Assembly (NCBI GenBank): GCA_013368795.1
Contig: JABFXX010000226.1
Location: forward strand, 1 to 41,037
DNA length: 41,037 nucleotides
Reading direction: 5' to 3'
Source of the DNA: Kofleriaceae bacterium
GTDB taxonomy: Bacteria > Myxococcota_A > Polyangia > Haliangiales > Haliangiaceae
In this document: piece after piece, positions 27,723 to 35,904 of the stretch
Position numbering within the stretch: the first letter of the stretch is position 1
Layout: the number at the start of each line of letters is the position of its first letter
Made by a program: the position numbers and the translations under genes
Notes under the pieces: model-generated
What the model was told of the DNA's origin: nothing
Databases searched by the model: none
Seen by the model: only the letters and a program-made list of their open reading frames with translations

Positions 27723-30305
27723 ATGACAACGCACTACGTGTTGCAGCTCGACGAGGTCGACCAGACGCAGCTCGCCGCCGTTGGCGGCAAGGGCGCGCAC
27801 CTGGGCGAGCTCTCGCGGATCGAAGGCATTCGCGTGCCGCCTGGGTTCTGCGTGACGACCGACGCGTTCCGGCGGATCGTGGCGCATGCGCCGTCACTCG
27901 GCGATCGGCTCGATCGACTATCCCGCGTCGCGCCGGACGATCGCGCGACGATCAGCGCGCTGAGCGCCGAGATCCGCGAGACGCTCGAACGGACCGTCAT
28001 CCCCGATGACGTCGCGGCCGCGATCACCGGCGCGCTCCGCGAGGAGACTGCCTACGCGGTTCGCTCCAGCGCGACCGCGGAGGACTTGCCGACGGCATCG
28101 TTCGCGGGCCAGCAGGACACGTATCTGAACGTCGTCGGCGCGGCGTCGATCCTCGAGCACGTCAGCCGCTGCTGGGCCTCGTTGTTCACCGAGCGCGCTG
28201 TGACCTATCGCCTGCGAAACGGTTTCGACCACCGCAAGGTCCACATGGCGGTCGTCGTGCAGGAGATGGTGTTCTCGCAGGTCGCCGGCACCCTGTTCAC
28301 GGCCGACCCGATCACCTCGAACCGCAAGGTCGTCTCCGTCGAGGCGAGCTTCGGCCTCGGCGAGGCGCTCGTCTCCGGCCTCGTCAACGCCGACGTGTAC
28401 AAGGTGCGAGACCACGAGGTCGTCGGCAGGACGATCGCGACCAAGACGCTCGCGATCGATGCGTCGCCAGACGGCGGGACGCAGCAGCACGCGATCGAGT
28501 CGCAACGGCAGCAGCAGGCCGCGCTCAGCGATGCGCAAGTCGTGCGACTCGCCGAGCTGGCGCGCCGGATCGAAGCGCATTTCGGCAAACCACAGGACAT
28601 CGAGTGGTGCCTCGTCGACGATGACTTCCACTTCGTCCAGAGCCGGCCGATCACGACGCTGTTTCCGGTTCCGCTGACCGACGACGGGGCGAACCACGTC
28701 TACATCTCCGTCGGTCATCAGCAGATGATGACCGATGCGATGACGCCGCTCGGGCTCTCGTTCTGGAACCTGACGACGCCTCGGCCGATGGCGATCGCCG
28801 GCGGGAGGCTGTTCGTCGACGTCACCCAGGCGCTGGGTTCGCCGGCGAGCCGCGCAGGCCTCCTCGACATGGTCGGGAAAGGCGATCCGCTGATCAGGGA
28901 CGCGCTCGAGTCCATACTCGACCGCGGCGACTTCATTCCGTCGCTGCCCGACGCGCAGCCCGCCGGCCGGCCGCCGGTGCCAGCACCGCTCGAGGTCGAT
29001 CCGGCGATCGTCACCGCGCTGATCGCACGCACGCAGGCTTCGATCGCCGCCGCGAAGCGCGACATCGCGACGAAGTCCGGCTCGGAGCTGCTCGACTTCA
29101 TCGTCGAGGACCTCAAGGAGATGAAGCGGTTCCTGTTCGATCCGCAAGGTCACCAGGTGTTCATGACGGCGATCGAGGCGACGTGGTGGCTCAACGACAA
29201 GCTGCAGGCGTGGCTCGGCGAGAAGAACGCAGCTGACACGCTCACGCTGTCCGTCGCGAACAACGTCACGTCGGAGATGGGGCTCGCGCTGCTGGACGTC
29301 GCGGACGTGATCCGTCCGTATCCCGACGTGTTGGCGTTTCTACAGCACGTCGAGGCTGACAGCTTCCTCGACGAGTTGGACAGCCTTCCCGGCGGACGTG
29401 ACGCACGAGATGCGATCCAGTCCTGGCTCGACAAGTACGGCATGCGCGGTGTCGGCGAGATCGACATCACGAGGCCGCGCTGGGCCGAACGCCCCGCGAC
29501 GATCCTCCCGATCCTCCTCGGCAACATCAAGAACGCCGAGCCGGGCGCGGGCAAGCGTCGCTTCGAGGAAGGCCTCCACGAGGCTGCGAAGAAAGAGCGG
29601 GACGTGCTCGAGCGTCTGCGGGCGCTGCCCGATGGCGCGCAGAAGGCCGACGAGACCAAGCAGATGATCGACCGCGTCCGGACCTTCATCGGGTATCGCG
29701 AGTATCCGAAGTACGGCATGGTCAGCCGCTACCTCGTCTACAAGCAGGCGCTCCTGCAGGAAGCCGAGCGCCTCGTCCAGGCGCAGGTGCTGCGCGATCC
29801 GGAAGACATCTTCTTCCTCACGTTCCAGGAGCTCCAGGACGTCGTGCGCACGCACCGTGTCGACGAGCAGCTCATCCGCGAGCGCAAGGACGCGTTCAGG
29901 TCCTATCAGGCGCTCACGCCGCCGCGCGTGCTCACGTCCGATGGGGAGTGCGTCTCCGGCGCGTACCGGCGCGACGATCTACCGCCCGGTGCCCTCGTCG
30001 GTCTGCCGGTCTCCGCCGGAACCATCGAAGGGCGTGCCCGCGTGATCCTCGACATGTCGCAGGCCGATCTCGAAGAGGGCGACATCCTGGTCACCGCGTA
30101 CACGGACCCGAGCTGGACGCCGCTGTTCGTCACGATCAAGGGCCTCGTGACGGAGGTCGGCGGACAGATGACCCACGGCGCGGTGATCGCGCGCGAGTAC
30201 GGCCTGCCGGCGATCGTCGGCGTCGAGAACGCGACCCGGCTGATCCGCGACGGGCAGCGGATCCGTGTCAACGGCACGGATGGCTACGTCGAGCTGTTGT
30301 CGTAG
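27723..30305 (+). CDS. rph: Rifampicin phosphotransferase (rifamycin-inactivating)
   Basis: An 860-residue enzyme that transfers a phosphate from ATP to rifamycins and so inactivates them. Three domains are visible. The ATP-grasp part (1 to about 325) has GGKGAHLGELS at 21-31, RSSATAEDLPTASFAGQQ at 114-131, and ends QDIEWCLVDDDFHFVQSRPIT. A helical antibiotic-binding part (about 330-750) follows, then the swivelling His domain with the phospho-His at 818 in GGQMTHGAVIAREYGLPA. The length equals that of known Rph (about 865) and not PEP synthase (about 790), and the N-terminus closely follows Rph. ATG 27723 is chosen over the long open frame upstream. The product acts in the cytosol. Confidence 0.95.
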   Translation: MTTHYVLQLDEVDQTQLAAVGGKGAHLGELSRIEGIRVPPGFCVTTDAFRRIVAHAPSLGDRLDRLSRVAPDDRATISALSAEIRETLERTVIPDDVAAAITGALREETAYAVRSSATAEDLPTASFAGQQDTYLNVVGAASILEHVSRCWASLFTERAVTYRLRNGFDHRKVHMAVVVQEMVFSQVAGTLFTADPITSNRKVVSVEASFGLGEALVSGLVNADVYKVRDHEVVGRTIATKTLAIDASPDGGTQQHAIESQRQQQAALSDAQVVRLAELARRIEAHFGKPQDIEWCLVDDDFHFVQSRPITTLFPVPLTDDGANHVYISVGHQQMMTDAMTPLGLSFWNLTTPRPMAIAGGRLFVDVTQALGSPASRAGLLDMVGKGDPLIRDALESILDRGDFIPSLPDAQPAGRPPVPAPLEVDPAIVTALIARTQASIAAAKRDIATKSGSELLDFIVEDLKEMKRFLFDPQGHQVFMTAIEATWWLNDKLQAWLGEKNAADTLTLSVANNVTSEMGLALLDVADVIRPYPDVLAFLQHVEADSFLDELDSLPGGRDARDAIQSWLDKYGMRGVGEIDITRPRWAERPATILPILLGNIKNAEPGAGKRRFEEGLHEAAKKERDVLERLRALPDGAQKADETKQMIDRVRTFIGYREYPKYGMVSRYLVYKQALLQEAERLVQAQVLRDPEDIFFLTFQELQDVVRTHRVDEQLIRERKDAFRSYQALTPPRVLTSDGECVSGAYRRDDLPPGALVGLPVSAGTIEGRARVILDMSQADLEEGDILVTAYTDPSWTPLFVTIKGLVTEVGGQMTHGAVIAREYGLPAIVGVENATRLIRDGQRIRVNGTDGYVELLS

Positions 30306-30315
30306 TCAGCAGAGC

Positions 30316-30924
30316 TCACGCGATACGCCGCGCGCGGATCACGGCGTCGACACCGCTGACGGCGATCGTGCGCGGTCGCTCCTCGGCGATGACGAGCTCC
30401 CAACTCGAATCGAGCGCGCGCCGGGCCTCCTCGACGGAGACCTGCACCTGCCCTGCTGCAGCCGTTCGCGCGCCCGTCGCCGGATCGACTGGGCGATGGC
30501 CGATCATGAACAGCGTCCCGCCCGGCGCGACGGCGCTCGCCATTCGCTGCACCATCTCCTCGACGGAACCGGCGACGTGTACGTAGAGGCTGACGACCAG
30601 ATCGTAGTGCGCGGGCTCCGCAGCCCACGTCGCGAGGTCGCCCTCGATCCACTCGATCCGCGCGGCGATGCCCATCGCCTCGGCGGTCGAACGACCGTGC
30701 GCCAACGCCGCGGCCGAGAAGTCGACGGCCGTGACCTGCCAGCCATGCGCAGCGAGCCAGAGCGATTCGGCGCCATGTCCGCAGCCCGCATCGAGCGCAC
30801 GTCCCGGAGGCAGACCGCCGATCTCGGCGATGAGCTGCGCGTTCGGCGGCCGCTGCGCGACCTTGTCCGGATGTTCGCGCAGCGTCTTCTCCCAGAGCTG
30901 TTCCCAGAACGTGCGGTCGTACAT
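30316..30924 (-). CDS. Class I SAM-dependent methyltransferase
   Basis: A 202-residue small-molecule-type methyltransferase. Motif I is ALDAGCGHGAES (43-54) and motif II region is VTAVDFSAAAL, followed by IEWIEGDLATW, YDLVVSLYVHVAG and APGGTLFMIGHRP. The overall pattern resembles TehB/thiopurine-type methyltransferases, and the substrate is unknown. It is convergent with rph (stops 10 nt apart). Its start codon sits in the 3' arm of an 11-bp inverted repeat, which may control translation. Confidence 0.88.
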   Translation of the reverse strand: MYDRTFWEQLWEKTLREHPDKVAQRPPNAQLIAEIGGLPPGRALDAGCGHGAESLWLAAHGWQVTAVDFSAAALAHGRSTAEAMGIAARIEWIEGDLATWAAEPAHYDLVVSLYVHVAGSVEEMVQRMASAVAPGGTLFMIGHRPVDPATGARTAAAGQVQVSVEEARRALDSSWELVIAEERPRTIAVSGVDAVIRARRIA

Positions 30925-30968
30925 GGCTACGTCTCGAGGTTTGCCATGCCCGACGACACGTAGCCATG
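30922..30968 (-). promoter_or_regulatory. 11-bp inverted repeat spanning the methyltransferase start codon
   Basis: CATGGCTACGT (30922-30932) and ACGTAGCCATG (30958-30968) are exact reverse complements separated by 25 nt. On the minus-strand mRNA the second arm includes the AUG of the methyltransferase and the bases just before it, so a folded stem would hide the start. As DNA it could be an operator. No T-run follows, so it is not a typical terminator for the upstream lipoprotein gene. Confidence 0.6.
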
Positions 30969-30975
30969 CTCGCGC

Positions 30976-31467
30976 TCAGTTGCACGTGCCTTCCGGCCAC
31001 TGGCTCTTCTGGCCACACACGCGGCTGCCATTACCGATGTCGCAGCAATCGGTATCGAACCGGTTGAGCGCTTCGGGGTTGTTCAGGCAGTCGCCAAACG
31101 TCGAGCACGACAGGCGACACACCCCCTGCTGATCGGTCGGCTCGTCGACCGTGCAGACGAGGTTCGTCGCAGTGCCACACGCAAAGCTCGGCGAGGTGCA
31201 GATCGTGCCGTGCTTGAACGTCGCGCCACCACTGCCGCCGCCACCGCCGCCGCCGCCACCGCCGCCACCGCCGCCGCCACCACCCGCGGTGCAGCTACAG
31301 GCGGTCCAGTCGCCAGCGGCGTCGCAGCTCTGCGCGCCAGGCTGACCATCCGAGCACACGCACGCGCGCGTCTCGTTGAGGTCACACGACGAGGAGTCGG
31401 TGGCGCAGGCAGCTGCGCCGAGTGCGAGTACGAGAACGAAACTGGTCGTTGCAAAGGAGAGCTTCAT
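30976..31467 (-). CDS. Cys-rich lipoprotein with poly-glycine linker
   Basis: A 163-residue lipoprotein with lipobox GAAAC (Cys21). The first module (about 28-62) has CVCSDGQPGAQSC and WTACSC, a small disulfide-rich repeat common in Myxococcota surface proteins. A run of 17 glycines follows, then a second Cys-rich module with about nine cysteines (ICTSPSFACG, VCTVDEP, VCRLSCSTFGDCL, DCCDIG, RVCGQ). It has no enzyme motif; an adhesive or binding surface protein is inferred. It lies 51 nt upstream of the methyltransferase gene on the same strand. Confidence 0.75.
   Translation of the reverse strand: MKLSFATTSFVLVLALGAAACATDSSSCDLNETRACVCSDGQPGAQSCDAAGDWTACSCTAGGGGGGGGGGGGGGGGGSGGATFKHGTICTSPSFACGTATNLVCTVDEPTDQQGVCRLSCSTFGDCLNNPEALNRFDTDCCDIGNGSRVCGQKSQWPEGTCN
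31225..31284 (-). repeat. Poly-glycine (GGC/GGT) codon run
   Basis: Seventeen consecutive glycine codons (31234-31284), then Ser and two more Gly, inside the lipoprotein gene. The triplet run is prone to slippage, so linker length probably varies among strains. Because units are triplets, changes keep the frame. Confidence 0.85.
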
Positions 31468-31587
31468 GGCGCGCTGATCTAGACGACCCCGCGCGACAGC
31501 GATACTCGCTTGCCCGACCCGCCCAACCGCCAGAGAACATGAAGGATCCTGGCGATCGTGCTCGCTCTCCCCTCCGCTTTACTCGCT

Positions 31588-32223
31588 TTACGCGATCGTT
31601 ACGCGCGGCAACGCCGCGAGGAGCATCGCCACGGTCTGGCGCATCACGGTGTCTTCGGGAACGCCCAGGTTCGTCGACATCGCGAACGCGCGGACAATGC
31701 CCTCGACGGCGCGGACGAATACCCACGCCGTCGCCTGGGGCTCGCGGACGTCGAGGCCCGGATGCGCGGCGAGCCAGCGCGCCAGCTCATCGGTCATTCG
31801 TACGAGCGCGTCCTCGAGAGCTCGGGAGATCCCGAGCGTCGGCACTTGATCGTACAGCTCGAGGTGAACCTTCCCTTGTCCGTGAAACGCAGCGCGAAGG
31901 CCCAGGCCGAGCTCGAGCGCGACCAGCTCTGGAGCACTGCTCGGATGCGCGATCAACACGCGTGTGAACAGCTCCACGAACTGTGTCGCATTGCGCTCGA
32001 TCAGCGCGGCGACGAGCGCCTGCTTGTTTGGAAAGTACTGGTAGAGCGTTCCGATGCTGACGCCCGCAACCTCGGCGACGTGGTTCGTCGTGAGCTTGGC
32101 GGCGCCGAGCTTCGCGAGGACACGCTCGGCGGCGACGAGCATCGCGTCGCGGGTGACGTGCGCACGCGACTGCCGCGGTGTCTTGCGGGGTGCCGTGCTC
32201 GGGCGCGAAGAACGTGACGCCAC
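31588..32223 (-). CDS. TetR/AcrR-family transcriptional regulator
   Basis: A 211-residue repressor-type regulator. The N-terminal helix-turn-helix domain (about 20-75) has TRDAMLVAAERVLAKLGAAKLTTNHVAEVAGVS and IGTLYQYFPNKQALVAAL, the TetR signature. The C-terminal helical ligand domain is unspecific, as usual. It starts at GTG 32223 and diverges from the GFA-family gene 57 nt away, a common regulator/target layout, so that gene may be its target (inference). The basic N-terminal extension (RPSTAPRKTPRQSR) is typical. Confidence 0.92.
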   Translation of the reverse strand: MASRSSRPSTAPRKTPRQSRAHVTRDAMLVAAERVLAKLGAAKLTTNHVAEVAGVSIGTLYQYFPNKQALVAALIERNATQFVELFTRVLIAHPSSAPELVALELGLGLRAAFHGQGKVHLELYDQVPTLGISRALEDALVRMTDELARWLAAHPGLDVREPQATAWVFVRAVEGIVRAFAMSTNLGVPEDTVMRQTVAMLLAALPRVTIA

Positions 32224-32280
32224 CGGCTACTCTTCGCCTCGTGCGTGCACGCCTGGCCGAGAGCGGGTACTGTCGCTCGC

Positions 32281-32715
32281 ATGCCACGCAAAGGAAGTTG
32301 CCTGTGCGGCGCGCTCACGTACGAGGTCGACGGGGACTTCGAGGGCGTCTGGATGTGTCACTGCTCGAATTGCCGCAAGGTGAGCGGAGGCACGGGTAAT
32401 ACCATCGTGATCGTGCCGCGCGAACGCTTTCGTTGGCTGAGCGGCGAAGATCATCGGGTCACGTATGCGGTGCGGCCGACGTACTCGATCACGCGTTGCA
32501 AGACCTGCGGAACGCCACTGCCCGCCGAGGAAGACAAGGACAATGTCTATCTGACGGCGGGCACGCTCGATGATCCGCTGGACGCCGGGATCAAGAACCA
32601 CATCTTCTACGGGTCGCGAGCCGACTGGGCCAGGGATGCCGATGGTGCCCGCTACTTCGTCGAGCGCTCCTCCGGTCCCGAGTACGCGCACGGCGTCGAC
32701 CGGAAACCCACCTGA
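32281..32715 (+). CDS. GFA-family (glutathione-dependent formaldehyde-activating-like) protein
   Basis: A 144-residue zinc protein of the Gfa/CENP-V family. Starting at ATG 32281 it shows the full ligand set: Cys7/Cys9 (GSCLCGA), Cys26/28/31 (MCHCSNC), and Cys73/Cys76 (RCKTCGTPL). Such proteins bind zinc and sometimes glutathione adducts; Gfa helps convert formaldehyde to S-hydroxymethyl-glutathione, but most homologues lack a proven activity. It is divergent from the TetR gene. Confidence 0.88.
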   Translation: MPRKGSCLCGALTYEVDGDFEGVWMCHCSNCRKVSGGTGNTIVIVPRERFRWLSGEDHRVTYAVRPTYSITRCKTCGTPLPAEEDKDNVYLTAGTLDDPLDAGIKNHIFYGSRADWARDADGARYFVERSSGPEYAHGVDRKPT

Positions 32716-32741
32716 GCGGGTCCGATACGCGAAAGGAATCG

Positions 32742-33578
32742 TCAGCGCGACAGCGCCGCCAGCAGTGGGCCCTTGCCGCGGGTCAACAGCCGTTCGAACA
32801 GGCGACGCGAGTCCGGAGCTGCGCACAGCGCGTCGAGCGCCGCGGAGCGGGCCGCCGTCGACCGCAGCGCCGCGATCTTTGGCACCTTGACCTGCCTCTT
32901 CGGCGACTCGAGATCGTCCGACAAGGTGGTCAGCTTCGCCTTCTGCTCGCGCAGCCAGAGCCCGAGCGCGACGAGCGCGGCCGACCTGCGCAGCGCCTCG
33001 AGGACATCATCGTCGATGCCATCGATCGGTTCTTCGACCGCGTCGCGCAGGGCGCGAGCGAGCGAGGCGTCGCGTACCTTCTCGGCCTCGCCGTCGATCG
33101 CCAGGTAGAAGAACTCCTGCTCGAACACGCCGCCGATCCACTGGGCGCGTCGTCGGCCGAGGCGCTTCGTGAACGCGCGCGCCGCCGCAGCCTGCAGCTT
33201 CTCGAACCCCGGCGCGAGCGGCTTCACCTTGCTGGTCCGCGTGACGTAGCGGTAGCGGTCTCGAAAGTACGGCATGCGCTCGAGCGCCGCCTTCAGCTCC
33301 TTGCTGCCGCTCACCCATTTCTTCAGCGCTTGCTTGGGCTCGGGCTTGCGCGTCGCCTCGGCCTCGCCGATGCGAATGATCAGCTCGCCCTTGACCGGAT
33401 CGCACAGCTCGCCGAGGAGCGCTCCCATTTCCACGCTCCATTTCTTGAGGAGCTTCTTCGCGCGGCGATCGCCCATCAGATAGCGGACGTACTCGACCTT
33501 CTCTCGCGTCGGACTGTTGTAAGCGTCGTGGGCGCAGGCACTGAGACGGTTCTCGTAGTCGTAGTCGCTGAGCGGCAT
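32742..33578 (-). CDS. Unknown helical basic protein
   Basis: A 278-residue protein from ATG 33578 (MPLSDYDYEN); the frame is open far upstream, but that part is antisense to the beta-helix gene. It is rich in Lys/Arg and mostly helical (VRYLMGDRRAKKLLKKWSVEMGALL, QALKKWVSGSKELKAALERM, AAARAFTKRLGRRRAQWIGG). A central aromatic patch (FEQEFFYLAIDGE) occurs in the middle. It has no signal, membrane helix or motif that I know. It could bind nucleic acid, judging by charge only. Confidence 0.6.
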   Translation of the reverse strand: MPLSDYDYENRLSACAHDAYNSPTREKVEYVRYLMGDRRAKKLLKKWSVEMGALLGELCDPVKGELIIRIGEAEATRKPEPKQALKKWVSGSKELKAALERMPYFRDRYRYVTRTSKVKPLAPGFEKLQAAAARAFTKRLGRRRAQWIGGVFEQEFFYLAIDGEAEKVRDASLARALRDAVEEPIDGIDDDVLEALRRSAALVALGLWLREQKAKLTTLSDDLESPKRQVKVPKIAALRSTAARSAALDALCAAPDSRRLFERLLTRGKGPLLAALSR

Positions 33579-33638
33579 CGGCCGCCCAGGATCGCTCGTT
33601 CGTGCCGGCGAAGCCAGCTTCTGCGTTAACCTCGAGTG

Positions 33639-34469
33639 ATGCGGACGAAACCGATGTTGTTGGTCGCATGTCTCGCCGCCTGCGGTGGTGGTGGTGGTGG
33701 TTCCGGAACCGAAGTCGACGGCAATGTCGGCGACGGACCGCTCTCGGCGTGCGGCAAACCCAAGCCGGGACCTCACAACACGGGCGTGCCCGCGGGCACC
33801 ACGCTCACCCCGAGCGGTTCGATCCGCGTCGAACAAGACGGAGCGATCGTCGAGGACCTCGACATCGCCGGCGAGATCCAGATCCTCGCGAACAACGTCA
33901 CGATCCGCCGCGTCCGGATCCGCTCGGGCGACTACTACCCGATCCGCTACTTCGACAACAACAACACCGGCCTCGTCGTCGAGGACTCGGAGATCGAGGG
34001 CACCTCCGACGACGTCACGGCCAGCCTGTCGTTCGCGAGCTACACCGCACGGCGCCTGAACATCCACGGCGGTGCCGATGGCTTCAAGGCCGACTCGGAG
34101 GTCCTCATCGAGGACTCGTGGATCCACGATCTGCGCAACGGCCCCGACCAGCACAACGACGGCGTGCAATCGACCGGCGGCGCCAATGTCACGCTCCGCA
34201 ACAACTGGATCTCGGGTGCCAGCAACGCGGCCGTGCAGACGGGCGACCTGGGTGGGGCGACCGAGAACCTCACGATCGAGTGCAACTGGCTCGGCGGCGG
34301 CGGCTACACGCTCAACATCCGCGGCACGGGCGCCACGGTCCCGGTCAACACGAAGATCATCAACAACGTGTTCACGCGTGACAGCGCCTACGGGCCGTGG
34401 ACGCTCGACGATCCGAACCCGACGATCTCCGGCAACACGTACGAAGACGGCGAGCCGATCAGCCCGTAG
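33639..34469 (+). CDS. Right-handed beta-helix lipoprotein
   Basis: A 276-residue lipoprotein, lipobox LAAC (Cys15) followed by a Gly tether (GGGGGGSG). The body repeats short beta rungs with buried Val/Ile and Asn ladders (NNVTIRRVRIRSGD, NTGLVVEDSEIEG, RRLNIHGGADGFKA, VLIEDSWIHDL, NVTLRNNWISG, NLTIECNWLGGGGYTLNIRG, TKIINNVFTRD). This is the pattern of parallel beta-helix proteins (pectate-lyase/NosD-like). Such folds often bind or cut polysaccharides. The segment DGFKADSE...DQHNDGVQS carries His and Asp residues that could form a metal site. Probably carbohydrate-active, unproven. Confidence 0.8.
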   Translation: MRTKPMLLVACLAACGGGGGGSGTEVDGNVGDGPLSACGKPKPGPHNTGVPAGTTLTPSGSIRVEQDGAIVEDLDIAGEIQILANNVTIRRVRIRSGDYYPIRYFDNNNTGLVVEDSEIEGTSDDVTASLSFASYTARRLNIHGGADGFKADSEVLIEDSWIHDLRNGPDQHNDGVQSTGGANVTLRNNWISGASNAAVQTGDLGGATENLTIECNWLGGGGYTLNIRGTGATVPVNTKIINNVFTRDSAYGPWTLDDPNPTISGNTYEDGEPISP

Positions 34470-34553
34470 GTCACGACCGCAGCGCCCGACGCGCGGCCTC
34501 GCGGAGCGCCGTTCCGCACGGCCGCGTGCTACTGCGCCGCGCTCTCAGCCTGA

Positions 34554-34988
34554 TCAGCGCGAAGGTACCGGCGGCGGACCGTTGCGCACCGCCTCGAACG
34601 TGTCCTTGATCTCCTCGATCTCCATGTCGACCGCGAGACCTTCGAGCGCAGAGTCGGGCAATCCGAGACCGGACGCCAGCGACCGCAAGTAGTCGCTCTC
34701 TGCGAAATCGATCTCGTCGTCGGCTTCGATCACGGTGCTCACGAGCACGAGCAGCCTGCGCCGCTCCTCCTCGGAGTCGTCCTTGAACAGGCCCAGCACC
34801 GAGCTCGGATCAAACTTCTCCGGCTCGAACGAGGCGATGCACGCCTCGACCTCGACGCGAGCCTCGCCTGCGAGCTCGATCAGCAGCGCGCGAATCTCGG
34901 TCTTCTCCTGCGCCTGGAGCTCGCCATCGGCATACGCCGCTCCGAGAAGGAGCTCGCACAGCGGGAAGATGCGATCCGAGGTCGGCAT
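34554..34988 (-). CDS. TerB-family protein
   Basis: A 144-residue cytosolic, all-helical protein of the TerB (tellurite resistance/DjlA-linked) family. It shows the doubled motif of the fold: AYADGELQAQEKTEIRALL (about 18-36) and STVIEADDEIDFAESDYLRSLASGLGL (about 84-110), where the acidic residues bind metal in TerB. No terC/terD genes are nearby, so it is a lone TerB-domain protein. A role in stress or membrane sensing is typical of the family. Confidence 0.8.
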   Translation of the reverse strand: MPTSDRIFPLCELLLGAAYADGELQAQEKTEIRALLIELAGEARVEVEACIASFEPEKFDPSSVLGLFKDDSEEERRRLLVLVSTVIEADDEIDFAESDYLRSLASGLGLPDSALEGLAVDMEIEEIKDTFEAVRNGPPPVPSR

Positions 34989-35088
34989 GAGAAACCGACC
35001 GTATCACGCGCGCAGCGAGTCCCTCTTCAATGTCGATGCCGTGCGCCTCTGCCTCGCAGAGCGAGCGTGCTCGCCTGACGAAGGTTCC

Positions 35089-35571
35089 TTAGTAGCGGCC
35101 GCGGCGGCCCCACCGGTTCGGGCCGTGCTCGGGAACTCCGAACACCTGGAGGCGGGCCGGCATCCGGCGACCGATCGTCCGGTAAGACGCGACGATGGCG
35201 GTGACCGGTGCAGCCCGGCGAGGCAGGTTGACGACGCGCCCCTCGAAGGGTTGGACAACACCGCGATCACCCGTGTGGATCGAGGTGCCATCCGCGAACT
35301 TGACCTCGACGTCGTCAAGCATCAGCCTCGCGCGGCCCGCTCGAAGCTCGAGGTAGTCGAGCGGCCGGCCGGTGCGCGGCAGCTGGATGTACGCGCGATC
35401 GCGGCCGGGATTGAGGCGAACATCGGCGAGCTGATTGCGCGCCTGATAGCGTTCCTCGGTCTGCGGCTGGCGATTTTGCGGGGCGGTCTGCGGCGACTGC
35501 CAGCGCTGAGCCGAGGCAACGCCGGTGAGCGCGAGAACGAAACTGGTGGCTAAGGGGATTAGGGATCTCAT
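35089..35571 (-). CDS. Exported beta-rich protein, unknown function
   Basis: A 160-residue secreted protein with a clear signal peptide from ATG 35571 (MRSLIPLATSFVLALTGVASA, cut near residue 21). A Gln/Pro/Asn-rich stretch (RWQSPQTAPQNRQPQTEERYQARNQ) precedes a single beta domain (AYIQLPRTGRPLDYLELRAG, ARLMLDDVEVKFADG, VVNLPRRAAPVTAIVASYRTIGRR) and a basic tail (PNRWGRRGRY). The beta part resembles small envelope proteins such as DUF2541, without proof. Confidence 0.66.
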   Translation of the reverse strand: MRSLIPLATSFVLALTGVASAQRWQSPQTAPQNRQPQTEERYQARNQLADVRLNPGRDRAYIQLPRTGRPLDYLELRAGRARLMLDDVEVKFADGTSIHTGDRGVVQPFEGRVVNLPRRAAPVTAIVASYRTIGRRMPARLQVFGVPEHGPNRWGRRGRY

Positions 35572-35904
35572 GCAGTCATGACTTGCGTATACGGTGCCGA
35601 CACGCACAGAAGGTCCCTTACGGCACCATCTGAGAGATCGGGGCTGCGGTCATGTTCCCTGCGCCTCCGGACGACAACCGCAGCTGCCATCGAGCGCGCA
35701 CGCCGCACGTGCGCGACGACGACGTGCATACATTGTGATGCCGAGGAGGCGGCAGCCAGGCAGGTCGCGACCGCCTTCGTTTGCCCGGCGAAGGTCGAAT
35801 CTGGCGAGTATTTACGCTCCGCCGAGCAACCGTTCGCACGACCGGTCGAAACCGGCCGCCATGAACCACTTACTCCGTCATGTGTCGTTGAATGGGAGGT
35901 CCCC
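35572..35904. other. Divergent intergenic region, no supported gene
   Basis: A 333-bp spacer between the exported beta protein (minus) and the two-gene operon (plus). The plus-strand operon frame is open throughout, but the predicted peptide is Cys/Arg/Thr-rich without coding character, and the SD GGGAGG directly before ATG 35905 marks a later start. The base composition looks less G+C-rich than its surroundings. It should carry both promoters; none was clear enough to call. Confidence 0.4.
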
